Positions 1 through 6,884 of a stretch of DNA of 42,815 nt are shown piece after piece. Source of the DNA: a gamma proteobacterium HTCC5015 (GTDB lineage: Bacteria > Pseudomonadota > Gammaproteobacteria > HTCC5015); the NCBI GenBank assembly GCA_000155715.1, contig DS990600.1:149775-192589 (forward strand), read 5' to 3'. Made by a program: the position numbers and the translations under genes. The notes below the pieces were generated by a model, which saw only the letters and a list, made by a program, of their open reading frames with translations, was not told the origin of the DNA and searched no databases. The number at the start of each line of letters is the position of its first letter. The first letter of the stretch is position 1.

Positions 1-2
1 AC

Positions 3-515
3 ACCGCCCACTTGGCGAAGTCCTACAAAAAGCGTCATCAAGCGCTTATGAAGTGGCATCAACGCTGGCACAAAAACCACTGGATGGAAGCGCTAAGAGA
101 ACACTTTCCCGAGTGGAAAACTTCATTAAATGGACAGAAGTACCAAGAAAAAACCGTCAACCAGTGGTTTGCTGAACTCGAGCGCTGGCTCGCCGACCCC
201 GAGCACCCCCTCAAGCTCGAAAAGGGTTGGACCAATCTCAGCCCCGAGGGGCTGGCCGAAAATACCAAGAAGAACGGCACCCCACCTGAGCACGAACTGT
301 TTGAAAGCATTCCCGCACTGGAAGCGCTGTTTGCCACCCTCGACGAAAACGCCGACACCATTGCCTTGCACGCCGCCCACTGGGTTGCCGAGCGCATCGC
401 CACGCACAAACAACGCCGCAGCTTGATTGGCTTCGACGACATGATCTCGCAGCTGGCCGCCACCAGAAAACCGAGTTATGCACTGCCCAAGCCTGCCGTT
501 ATAATGCTGTCATGA
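3..515 (+). pseudogene. recB: Truncated RecB-like exonuclease V beta subunit fragment
   Basis: The reading frame is already open at the left edge, so the N-terminal part lies outside the window. The visible 170 residues resemble the part of RecB just before helicase motif II. They include a KGWTNLSPEGLAENTKK stretch, a PEHELFESI stretch and the RecB-like block RRSLIGFDDMISQLA near residue 150. In an intact RecB (about 1,180 residues in E. coli) this block is soon followed by the DEFQDTDP motif, the rest of the helicase and the nuclease domain. Here the similarity stops and the frame ends after about 17 unrelated residues, overlapping the next start codon. Nothing downstream resembles the missing part. 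I infer a broken gene unable to form RecBCD. The family call is from memory of motifs and is moderately sure. Confidence 0.68.
500..505 (+). promoter_or_regulatory. Possible -10 box of a leaderless transcript
   Basis: A perfect TATAAT lies 6 bases before the ATG at 512, and no Shine-Dalgarno sequence separates them. A transcript starting 7 bases after the box would begin at or next to the start codon. No good -35 hexamer is visible; TTATGC at 476-481 is weak. The perfect hexamer could be chance. Confidence 0.35.
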
Positions 516-1390
516 GTACATTAAAGCAGCGCATGGCCGAAAACGGCTTTGAATCTAACGAGTCTTACGATTTTGTTTTAAAAGCCCTGCGCCACCCCCA
601 CGAGCGCGTCATACCCTGCCTGAATGTCGAGGGCGACGGCGGGCGTCGAAAAACCGCTTTTGCCAATGCACTGGCTCACGCCATCGACGATATTGAGCAC
701 CACTTTTATCACGACTTCAGCCAACCAGAGCCCACACCCGCGCCTGTCTATGTGAAGCTGGACGACGAGGATGAGGGCAAAGAAGAACCGCCCGTTCCCG
801 CACTGGATCGCGCCCTCTGTGACGCCTGCGCTTACTCCGAAGGCGAACCCACTATTCTGATTTTAGATCAGCTTCACGAGGCCGATTTCAAAGATCAAAT
901 TCGTTTGTATCAATTTTTATCCAGCCACGAGTGGCCCTTCCGCGACACCTTTTTTTCCGCCAACTATAAAAACCTGATGGTCTTTATCGTCTCGGAAGAA
1001 CCCGTCTACCACTCGCTGCAAAAACAGAGCTTTCGCGTATGGGTCGATGCGGTTTCCGATAGAGCCATGGAGTGGACGGCCGAGGATTTTGGCCTAGACG
1101 AAGACATTCAACCAGTCATGGACGCACTCGCACCACTGTTTGAAAAACTCGAAGTCACACCCACCTATAGCGAATACCAAAAGATTCTGCGCGATATTCC
1201 CCGTGTCGTGCACACCGCTGAAGACTTAGCGAATACCGTATTCGGCTGGACTGAAGGCGTCAGCCGCCCTCGCCTGCGGGCACCCGACATTCAATATGTC
1301 GTGCAGGAGGAGGTTATGCCAGCCATCGAGCAGTACATCGGCGTTGAAGACATCGGTGAAATTCCCCTACCCACTCACTCCGACGATTGA
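512..1390 (+). CDS. P-loop-like ATPase of unknown function
   Basis: This 292-residue protein carries a degenerate Walker A motif, GDGGRRKT at residues 41-48, in which the glycine before the lysine is an arginine. A hydrophobic strand ending in Asp, ILILD at 115-119 followed by QLHEAD, looks like Walker B. This order and spacing suggest an AAA/ORC-like NTP-binding fold. An acidic, proline-containing insert (about residues 70-97) separates the two motifs. There is no signal peptide or membrane segment, so it should be cytoplasmic. The ATG overlaps the end of the recB remnant by 4 bases and has no Shine-Dalgarno sequence, but a TATAAT lies just upstream. IbaG starts 9 bases after its stop, so the two are probably co-transcribed. 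I do not recognise a named function, and the altered P-loop may mean weak or no ATPase activity. Confidence 0.75.
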   Translation: MSTLKQRMAENGFESNESYDFVLKALRHPHERVIPCLNVEGDGGRRKTAFANALAHAIDDIEHHFYHDFSQPEPTPAPVYVKLDDEDEGKEEPPVPALDRALCDACAYSEGEPTILILDQLHEADFKDQIRLYQFLSSHEWPFRDTFFSANYKNLMVFIVSEEPVYHSLQKQSFRVWVDAVSDRAMEWTAEDFGLDEDIQPVMDALAPLFEKLEVTPTYSEYQKILRDIPRVVHTAEDLANTVFGWTEGVSRPRLRAPDIQYVVQEEVMPAIEQYIGVEDIGEIPLPTHSDD

Positions 1391-1399
1391 GGACACAAC

Positions 1400-1642
1400 A
1401 TGAGCCAACCCGCCAGTAATGAAGAAGCCAAAGCACTGCTAGAGCAAGCACTGCCCAATGCCGAAATCACCGTCAACGGCGATGGCTACAAATACGAGGC
1501 CATTGTCGTCAGCGAAGAATTTGAAGGCATGAACACATTGCAACGCCACAAAACCGTCTACGCCGCACTGGGCGAATTGATCACCGGCGGCGCGTTACAC
1601 GCCTTGAGCATTAAAGCGAAAACACCCGAAGAAGTCGCATGA
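1400..1642 (+). CDS. ibaG: BolA-family protein, IbaG type
   Basis: This 80-residue protein matches the BolA/IbaG fold along its whole length. It has an LPNAEITVNGDGYKYE segment, then FEGMNTLQRHKTVYAAL, then LHALSIKAKTPEE at the C-terminus. The RH pair, with the histidine near residue 50, is the conserved BolA site that helps bind a [2Fe-2S] cluster together with a monothiol glutaredoxin. The family acts in the cytoplasm in iron-sulfur trafficking and acid-stress responses. The start has GAGGA about 8 bases upstream. The stop overlaps the next start as ATGA, so the thioesterase gene is translationally coupled. In many relatives ibaG sits beside murA or mla genes, so this neighbourhood is different. 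The family call is secure; IbaG rather than BolA is chosen from the short length and the TPEE ending. Confidence 0.9.
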   Translation: MSQPASNEEAKALLEQALPNAEITVNGDGYKYEAIVVSEEFEGMNTLQRHKTVYAALGELITGGALHALSIKAKTPEEVA

Positions 1643-2091
1643 AATCCTCCGAACAGCACTATCGTTGCCTAGAGGCCATGTGCCTCTCCGCGCCCATCAA
1701 CGATTGGTATCGACCCGAAATTCATATTGAGGAAGGCGAGGCCACCATGACCATTGATGTGCGGGAGGACTTTTTCCACCCCGCGCAAGCCGTACACGGC
1801 TCGGTCTATTTTAAGTTGCTAGACGACGCCGCTTTTTTTGCGGCCAACTCGCTCGAAGAGGACGTGTTTGTTCTCACCACGAGCTTTACCACCTATCTCA
1901 CTCGCCCCGTTAGCAGCGGCCAAATGCGAGCCGTCGGCAAGGTGGTCAATCAAAATAAAAGCCAGTGGATCGCCGAGGCGGTTGTCTACGATAGCCAAGA
2001 CCGAGAAATCGCGCGCGGCTCTGGTTGCTTTGTGCGCAGCAAGGTGCGCCTCGATTCGATTCCAGGCTACGCCAACCGCATGGCCGACTAG
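1639..2091 (+). CDS. PaaI-type hotdog-fold acyl-CoA thioesterase
   Basis: This 150-residue protein has the PaaI/hotdog pattern: FFHPAQAVHGSVYFKLLDDAAFFAANS around residues 46-72, where HGS and the following LLDDA are the usual substrate-pocket segment, then a central strand TTSFTTYLTRPV and a late strand IARGSGCFVRSK. Such enzymes hydrolyse acyl-CoA thioesters in the cytoplasm. The substrate cannot be read from the sequence. It overlaps ibaG by 4 bases (ATGA). The convergent glycosyltransferase gene ends 3 bases after its stop, leaving no room for a separate terminator. Confidence 0.85.
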   Translation: MKSSEQHYRCLEAMCLSAPINDWYRPEIHIEEGEATMTIDVREDFFHPAQAVHGSVYFKLLDDAAFFAANSLEEDVFVLTTSFTTYLTRPVSSGQMRAVGKVVNQNKSQWIAEAVVYDSQDREIARGSGCFVRSKVRLDSIPGYANRMAD

Positions 2092-2094
2092 CCG

Positions 2095-3159
2095 TTAAAC
2101 GCTGGGTTGGGCGCCTTCGGCAGATGCCACTTTCTGAACCTGCTGACTCCAGTTAGCCGGCACCATATTGCGCAGTAGAAACTGGGCCGTTTTCTCCCAG
2201 TTATTCGAGCGCGCCTGGGCGATACAATCATCGCTACTCAACCGCTCGGCACGCGTCATCGCTCGGCTTAAGTCTTCGTCCAATACGCCCGTCACCCCAT
2301 CGTTCACCACATCCAACGGCCCGCTCACGGGGAACGCCGCCACAGGGGTGCCGCAGGCCATGGCCTCCAGCATCACCACACCGTAAGTATCGGTTAGCGA
2401 GGGGAAGACAAACACATCGGCAGCGGCAAAATAGCGCGCCAAGTCGCGCCCTTTTTGGTAACCCACGAAATGCACATGGGGATACTGAGCTTCTAGCTTA
2501 GCTCGACTGGGGCCATCGCCGACAACGACTTTGTGCCCCTCGTAGTCGACATCGAGAAAAGCTTGAATATTTTTCTCGGGGGCAATGCGCCCCACATAAA
2601 TAGCCACCTTGCCATCGAGGTGAGCCAATGGGTTTTCATCGTCTGCATCGAGCGGCCGAAACACACTGGTATCGACACCGCGCGACCACGTCACTACATT
2701 ATCAAAACCCCAGTGCTCCAGCTCTTTGCGCACACTATCGGTGGCCACCATGACGCGCTCGGAGTGCTTGTGAAACGCGTGCATCACGCGATAACCAAAG
2801 GGCACCGTCACAAAGGGAAAACGCGCATTGGTGTACTCGGGAAATTTGGTGTGAAACGCCGTGGTGTAACTCATACCGCGACGACTCATGTAACGCATAG
2901 CCGCTAAGCCTAGCGGCCCCTCCGTTACAATATGCAGGCGATCGGGTTTAAACCGTGCAATTTTTTCGCCCACGCGCCAGACATCCATCGAGAGTCGAAT
3001 TTCTGGGTAAGTCGGCATGGGAACCGTGTAGAACTGACTCGGCTGAATGACATCGACCTCGTGCCCCTCGTTGCGCAGCGTTTCAATCACGGTACTCATC
3101 GTAGTGACCACGCCGTTCACTTGGGGAAACCAAGCATCGCTAACAAACATGAGTTTCAT
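2095..3159 (-). CDS. agt: GT4 glycosyltransferase, likely Agt-type glycolipid synthase
   Basis: This 354-residue GT-B enzyme starts with FVSDAWFPQVNGVVTT, the glycine-rich loop of GT4 enzymes that act on lipid or diacylglycerol acceptors. The donor half contains YVGRIAPEKN (about residues 190-199), VVGDGPSRAKLE and the nucleotide-sugar motif SLTDTYGVVMLEAMACGTPVAA. In this motif the first Glu of the usual E-x7-E is Asp. The start overlaps the stop of the phosphoesterase gene as ATGA, and GGAG lies upstream, so the two are coupled. A GT4 enzyme coupled to an LpxH-like phosphoesterase is the known PlcP/Agt pair of marine bacteria: PlcP makes diacylglycerol from phospholipid and Agt adds a sugar. 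The Pho box upstream of the pair fits this. The exact sugar is unknown. Confidence 0.82.
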   Translation of the reverse strand: MKLMFVSDAWFPQVNGVVTTMSTVIETLRNEGHEVDVIQPSQFYTVPMPTYPEIRLSMDVWRVGEKIARFKPDRLHIVTEGPLGLAAMRYMSRRGMSYTTAFHTKFPEYTNARFPFVTVPFGYRVMHAFHKHSERVMVATDSVRKELEHWGFDNVVTWSRGVDTSVFRPLDADDENPLAHLDGKVAIYVGRIAPEKNIQAFLDVDYEGHKVVVGDGPSRAKLEAQYPHVHFVGYQKGRDLARYFAAADVFVFPSLTDTYGVVMLEAMACGTPVAAFPVSGPLDVVNDGVTGVLDEDLSRAMTRAERLSSDDCIAQARSNNWEKTAQFLLRNMVPANWSQQVQKVASAEGAQPSV

Positions 3160-4016
3160 AGTACTTGCTCCAGTTTTAGTTCGGCGATCAAGCCCAGCTC
3201 GTCGGTTTTCTCCATGTCGTCGGGCAGCAGCTCGACGACATTGTGTTCCCCGCGCGTCCAGCGCAGTATTTCGATACTTCCATCTTCGCTTTCGGCCAAG
3301 CCCGTGCAGGACTCCACCCAGTCACCGCAGTTCATATAAGTGACTTCACCAATGGAACGAATTTCGGCGTGGTGAATGTGGCCACAAATCACGCCGTCGT
3401 AACCGCCCTTTTCAGCGGCGTGAGCCACCCAGTGTTCGAACTCAGAGATAAAGTTAACCGCCGATTTGACGCGGTGTTTCAAGAAGGCCGATAGAGACCA
3501 ATAGCCGTAACCCAACTTGGCACGCACTTTGTTGTAGTGGGCATTAACTTGAATAATGCTGTCGTAGGCCGCACTACCGAGAACCGACAGCCACTTATGG
3601 CAGCGGGTGACCGCATCGAATTGATCGCCGTGTATCACCAAAAAGCGCTTTCCATCCGCCGTGGTATGTTCAATCTCATCGACTAACTCAATATTGCCGA
3701 AGGTACGCCCCGAATACTGGCGAAGAAATTCATCGTGATTACCCGTGACAAAAACGACACGAGTGCCGCGCTTTGACAGCGTTAAAATGCGGCGCACCAC
3801 ATTGGTGTGAGACTGCGGCCAGTAGACGCGACTTTTTAGCGCCCACCCATCGATAATATCGCCCACTAAGTAGAGTGTGTCGCAGCTGTGGTGCTTTAAG
3901 AAATCAGTGAGAAAATCGGCTTGGCAGCCTCGCGTCCCGAGATGAATGTCCGAGAGCCAAAGCGTTCTGTAGTGTCGCTTTTTGATTTTAATATTGTCTG
4001 TTCGTTGCTTTGCCAT
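3156..4016 (-). CDS. plcP: Metallophosphoesterase, likely PlcP-type phospholipase C
   Basis: This 286-residue calcineurin-type phosphoesterase has all the metal motifs: SDIHLG (D23, H25), GDIIDGW (52-58), GNHDEF (92-97), IHGDQFD and CGHIHHAE near residue 216. Automatic annotation would call it UDP-2,3-diacylglucosamine diphosphatase. However, it is about 45 residues longer than LpxH and begins a two-gene unit with a GT4 enzyme, which is the PlcP/Agt arrangement. PlcP cleaves phospholipid head groups to diacylglycerol when phosphate is scarce. AAGGTGA precedes the ATG by 6 bases. Upstream, a Pho box lies 80 bases from the start, and a TAAAAT hexamer (4082-4087, read on the minus strand) lies between the two. 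No signal peptide is visible, so action at the inner face of the membrane is inferred. Confidence 0.8.
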   Translation of the reverse strand: MAKQRTDNIKIKKRHYRTLWLSDIHLGTRGCQADFLTDFLKHHSCDTLYLVGDIIDGWALKSRVYWPQSHTNVVRRILTLSKRGTRVVFVTGNHDEFLRQYSGRTFGNIELVDEIEHTTADGKRFLVIHGDQFDAVTRCHKWLSVLGSAAYDSIIQVNAHYNKVRAKLGYGYWSLSAFLKHRVKSAVNFISEFEHWVAHAAEKGGYDGVICGHIHHAEIRSIGEVTYMNCGDWVESCTGLAESEDGSIEILRWTRGEHNVVELLPDDMEKTDELGLIAELKLEQVL

Positions 4017-4096
4017 AAGCCGTCACCTTTTGCAGCGCATTGTGCAAAATCAATATGACGGCAGGCCTGCAAAACGATGACATTTTATTGAAGCGT

Positions 4097-4114
4097 CTGT
4101 CATGTAGCTGTCAC
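4097..4114 (+). promoter_or_regulatory. Pho box (PhoB operator)
   Basis: CTGTCATGTAGCTGTCAC contains two CTGTCA direct repeats at the 11-base spacing of the PhoB consensus, and all 14 arm positions match. Only the 4-base spacer differs from the usual A/T-rich form. A further GTGACA at 4119-4124 makes an inverted repeat with the second arm. The repeats point toward the PAP2 gene, but no good -10 box follows on that side. On the other strand TAAAAT lies 9 bases beyond the box, toward plcP. Control of one or both divergent units by phosphate limitation is inferred. Confidence 0.8.
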
Positions 4115-4158
4115 TTCAGTGACACAGCGGCTTCACTCGGCCGTGCAATGATGGCGCT

Positions 4159-4719
4159 ATGAAAAAACTAAAACTACACAGCACAACACCGACAGGCTTT
4201 CCACTACAGCAGTGGGCCAGCGCGGCCATTCAATGGGATCATCACTCTTCGATTCAAATCAACCGAGCGGTGCACATTCAAGCCATTCGGCGCTTCTTTA
4301 GCATCATCAGCAAAATGGGCGATGGCCCCCTGTGGACGGCTGCGATTCTATGCGTGCCCGTATTTGCCGACAATGGCTGGACGGCCATGTTTCAAATGAG
4401 CCTCATGGCGTTGCTAGGCTTGGGCATCTACAAACTGATTAAGCACTTCACCAGCCGCCCACGGCCCTTTGTGCAACACCGTGAAATCACCTTGGGCTGT
4501 CCCCCACTCGATCAGTTCAGCTTCCCCTCGGGCCACACGCTACACGCCGTTGGCTTAACCACACTGTTCTGCTATCACTTTCCTACCGTCGGTGTACTGC
4601 TCGTACCTTTTGCGGCGCTGGTCGCGCTATCGCGCGTGATTCTCGGCTTACACTTCGTGTCCGACGTCCTCATGGGCGCTGGGATTGGATTGAGTCTGGC
4701 TCTTTTAATCATTTCATAA
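4159..4719 (+). CDS. PAP2-family membrane phosphatase
   Basis: This 186-residue integral membrane protein has the complete PAP2 triad: K95-x6-R102-P103 (in KHFTSRPRP), PSGH at 123-126 and SR-x5-H165-x3-D169. Hydrophobic stretches near residues 60-92, 128-152 and 170-186 give the usual bundle of helices. The family removes phosphate from phosphatidate, phosphatidylglycerol phosphate or undecaprenyl pyrophosphate, with the active site usually facing the periplasm. Its position divergent from plcP-agt across a Pho box suggests it may release phosphate and feed diacylglycerol to glycolipid synthesis. Substrate assignment is inference. The ATG at 4159 has no strong Shine-Dalgarno sequence (GGCGCT only). 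Confidence 0.87.
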   Translation: MKKLKLHSTTPTGFPLQQWASAAIQWDHHSSIQINRAVHIQAIRRFFSIISKMGDGPLWTAAILCVPVFADNGWTAMFQMSLMALLGLGIYKLIKHFTSRPRPFVQHREITLGCPPLDQFSFPSGHTLHAVGLTTLFCYHFPTVGVLLVPFAALVALSRVILGLHFVSDVLMGAGIGLSLALLIIS

Positions 4720-4742
4720 TGGATGGAAAGCCTTGCTGGACT

Positions 4743-4826
4743 CGCCTGCAAACGATAGTGCAGGCGCACCAGTATCTCAGCATCGAGACTCCAATAGGGA
4801 GATTCCCGATCAAGTCTGGAATGACA
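4743..4826. repeat. Hairpin and degenerate dispersed repeat after PAP2
   Basis: CGCCTGCA at 4743-4750 and TGCAGGCG at 4759-4766 form a perfect 8-bp stem with an 8-base loop, just after the PAP2 stop. No T-run follows, so it may be a weak terminator. At 4801-4826 the sequence is a worn copy of the GATTCC...TGGAATGAC motif that is tandemly repeated at 27.2 kb and seen once at 15131-15155. Confidence 0.55.
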
Positions 4827-4882
4827 AAATGAAAAAATGACCTTAGGGCTGGAGTAGCAGCGCTCTATAGAATTTGTTCTTA

Positions 4883-4930
4883 GGGCCTGTTAACACAAAT
4901 TTTATGATCTCTGTTTGTGTTAACAGGCCC
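4883..4930. mobile_element. 48-bp internally deleted MITE relic
   Basis: Perfect 17-bp inverted arms, GGGCCTGTTAACACAAA at 4883-4899 and its complement at 4914-4930, enclose 14 bases. TA dinucleotides flank both sides (4881-4882 and 4931-4932), as expected of a TA target duplication. Its first 31 bases match the reverse complement of the right end of the 265-bp element at 9791-10055 with one mismatch. I infer a derivative that has lost its interior. Confidence 0.75.
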
Positions 4931-4998
4931 TAAAGTGTTCTACGCAAATCCCTTTAATTTCGTTACAGTGGGCGAAACCACCCATTGGAGCCACCTCT

Positions 4999-5151
4999 AT
5001 GAGCATTACTTTTAACTTCAACGACATTTTTCCCATTGTCTGCTTTGTCTGCGGTGTCGTCGCATTGGTTCGTCCCAAATGGACGAGCATGGCGCTGGCT
5101 GTGGCACTCGCCAGTTACGGCTTTTTTGAAGTGGTTCATATCCGCATCTGA
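4999..5151 (+). CDS. 50-residue membrane peptide, DUF3096-like
   Basis: A 50-codon frame starts at an ATG with GGAG 8 bases upstream, a good Shine-Dalgarno sequence. The peptide has a short polar N-terminus, a hydrophobic helix from about residue 10 to 24 (FPIVCFVCGVVALV), a tight RPKW turn, and a second hydrophobic stretch from about 31 to 47. This two-helix hairpin with an RP turn resembles the small DUF3096 membrane proteins, whose function is unknown. It stands alone between a MITE relic and the convergent acyltransferase gene. Hairpins at 5286-5306 and 5321-5336 follow its stop. The coding claim rests on the ribosome site and composition, with no homology search. Confidence 0.6.
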   Translation: MSITFNFNDIFPIVCFVCGVVALVRPKWTSMALAVALASYGFFEVVHIRI

Positions 5152-5285
5152 TCATCATGCCCCGCTTAGCCGCCCAATAAGCTGAGCGTAAAAACACAGA
5201 GTGCACAGAGAGCTCAGCAAACACAGGGTTTGATAAGTTCATCGCTCTGAACTCGATTCATCTGTAAGCGTTCGGTGAAAGGTTC

Positions 5286-5392
5286 TACCACTTAAACGCG
5301 GTGGTAACGATTAGAAATATCTGGCTTTCCAGCCAGTTTCTGCACTCACAACTCCGTGTTCTTTTACGCCCCCTTTTTTTTTGGGGGGGGGG
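5286..5392. other. Hairpins and a C5-T9-G10 homopolymer block between convergent genes
   Basis: Two short hairpins occur: TACCAC/GTGGTA (5286-5306) and CTGGCT/AGCCAG (5321-5336). Then come five C, nine T and ten G in direct succession (5369-5392). The C and G runs can pair around a T loop, so the block may end transcription from either side. Runs this long are also prone to slippage and sequencing error. Confidence 0.5.
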
Positions 5393-5432
5393 CTATGAGC
5401 TCCGTGCTTAACGAGTCACCGCGCGCTCACAA

Positions 5433-6332
5433 TCAACCACCTTCAGACAGTAACTCTGCTAACTGTCGGTCCTTCTCTTCCCAGAGCTGCGTGACCCACG
5501 ACTGAAACTCTCTGCGGAATGCCGCATCGTTTTGATAATCGCCTAGACAAAACGCTTCAGAGACGTCTATGACTCTTGCGCGCACAACTACCTTGCGAAC
5601 GCGGTTGGCAAATAAATCGCCAAACTGCTTATAACCCGTGGGATACGCAATGGTGATATCGACGAGCTTTCGAATCGCGCCATCCATTGCATTCAACGTA
5701 AAGGCCGCGCCACCCGCTTTGGGTTTTAGCAACCGCTGGTAGGGCGAGCCCTGCTTATCGTGCTTGGCCTGACTAAAGCGCGTACCTTCAAAAAAGTTAA
5801 TCACTGTCACTGGCGAGTGTTTAAAGTGGGCGCAAGCGCGGCGCGTTGCCTCGACATCTTGGCCGCGTTTTTCGGGATACTTTTCTAAGTACTCTCGGCT
5901 GTAGCGCTGCATAAATGGAAAATCTAAGCCCCACCAAGCAATGCCTAAAACGGGGACTTTGATCAATTCCTTTTTCAAAAAGAAGCGGGGAAACGGCACC
6001 AATCCCGTCAGCGCTTTTTGCAGCACGACGATATCGACCCAGCTCTGGTGATTGGCCGTCACCAAGTAGGACTCATGCTTGTTTAAGCTCTCTGGAAGTT
6101 CGATATCCCAGTCTAAGTCAATCATCAAAGCCATTATGGCGTTGTTGCCATAGACCCAGCACTCTGCGATGCCGGTCAGCACACGCATAATGTATTTGCG
6201 CAGTGGCGTATACCAAAAAATAATTTTTAGTAGCAGTACAGCGTAGAAGAGCAGACACCAGAACAGCAAATTCACAATGAACAGCGCATAGCTCAAAGCG
6301 AACACAATAGGTGTTGGCAAAAAGGACAACAT
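5433..6332 (-). CDS. PlsC-family acyltransferase, YihG-like
   Basis: This 299-residue protein begins with hydrophobic helices (about residues 6-40). It then has the acyltransferase motif I NHQSWVD, the HX4D catalytic pair near residue 94, motif II around FPRFFLKKEL, and motif III as FFEGTR near residue 180. It matches the YihG/LCLAT-like branch of the PlsC superfamily, which moves acyl chains onto lysophospholipids or related lipids at the inner membrane. The length is normal for that branch. It starts 2 bases after the stop of the HIT gene upstream on the same strand, so the two form an operon. A role in phospholipid turnover fits the nearby lipid locus, but a functional link is only a suggestion. 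Confidence 0.85.
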   Translation of the reverse strand: MLSFLPTPIVFALSYALFIVNLLFWCLLFYAVLLLKIIFWYTPLRKYIMRVLTGIAECWVYGNNAIMALMIDLDWDIELPESLNKHESYLVTANHQSWVDIVVLQKALTGLVPFPRFFLKKELIKVPVLGIAWWGLDFPFMQRYSREYLEKYPEKRGQDVEATRRACAHFKHSPVTVINFFEGTRFSQAKHDKQGSPYQRLLKPKAGGAAFTLNAMDGAIRKLVDITIAYPTGYKQFGDLFANRVRKVVVRARVIDVSEAFCLGDYQNDAAFRREFQSWVTQLWEEKDRQLAELLSEGG

Positions 6333-6334
6333 GC

Positions 6335-6781
6335 TTAGTACAACTCCAAATGTTGTTTTAGGCAGAGGCCTTGAGCCTCCAGCGTGGTTTGTGAGGTTTT
6401 CATTTTAAGAAGCTTGCGCACCAAATTGCCCACTAAGCTCGGAAAGGGAAAACCGTCCCCGCGACGGCGCGGCACCACATGGCAGTGAACGTGGGGCACC
6501 GTTTGCCCAGCTTGCTTGCCATTGTTAATCAAAAAGTGGCTGTCGCCGCGGGAAAACCCCGCCGACACCTGGGCATTAGCCACGGCTATGGCAACGCGCA
6601 TCAATTCACTTTGCTCCGTCTCACTCAACGCTTGAAGATAGGGAGTATCGCGTACGCTGATGACTAGTGCGTGACCCGGTAGCGTCGGGTAGGCGTCCAT
6701 GATTACCGCACAGTGTTCATTGCGATAGACGATGGTGCCGGGTAATTCACCCTTTAAGATCTGGCTAAAAATGGATGACAT
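6335..6781 (-). CDS. HIT-family nucleotide hydrolase
   Basis: The histidine triad HVHCHVVPRR lies near residue 97 and defines the HIT superfamily. It is preceded by the typical IMDAYPTLPGHALVIS segment (around 30-45) and FLINNGKQAGQTVPH. Such proteins hydrolyse nucleotide phosphoramidates or dinucleoside polyphosphates in the cytoplasm; the substrate here is unknown. I chose the ATG at 6781 (MSSIFSQIL, 148 residues) because GAGAGG lies 6 bases upstream. A longer frame to 6820 would start inside the thiolase terminator. The acyltransferase follows after 2 bases. The C-terminal 35 residues run beyond the common core. Confidence 0.88.
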   Translation of the reverse strand: MSSIFSQILKGELPGTIVYRNEHCAVIMDAYPTLPGHALVISVRDTPYLQALSETEQSELMRVAIAVANAQVSAGFSRGDSHFLINNGKQAGQTVPHVHCHVVPRRRGDGFPFPSLVGNLVRKLLKMKTSQTTLEAQGLCLKQHLELY

Positions 6782-6816
6782 AGAGCCTCTCTCAATGCGC
6801 GAGCATTGTCCCAAAC

Positions 6817-6857
6817 ACAAAAAAGCCCCGCCAGCTCAGTTGAGGCCAGCGGGGCTT
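6817..6857 (-). terminator. Rho-independent terminator after the thiolase gene
   Basis: AAGCCCCGC (6823-6831) pairs with GCGGGGCTT (6849-6857). Read on the minus strand, the stem is followed by a run of Us (A-run 6817-6824). It lies 28 bases after the thiolase stop, between that gene and the HIT gene. Confidence 0.88.
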
Positions 6858-6884
6858 GCGTCTGTCCGATTATGACAGATTCGC

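Noticed and set aside
3156-4016. Annotation as LpxH (UDP-2,3-diacylglucosamine hydrolase)
   Set aside because: The motifs are shared, but length, GT4 coupling and the Pho box favour PlcP. A phylogeny could overturn this.
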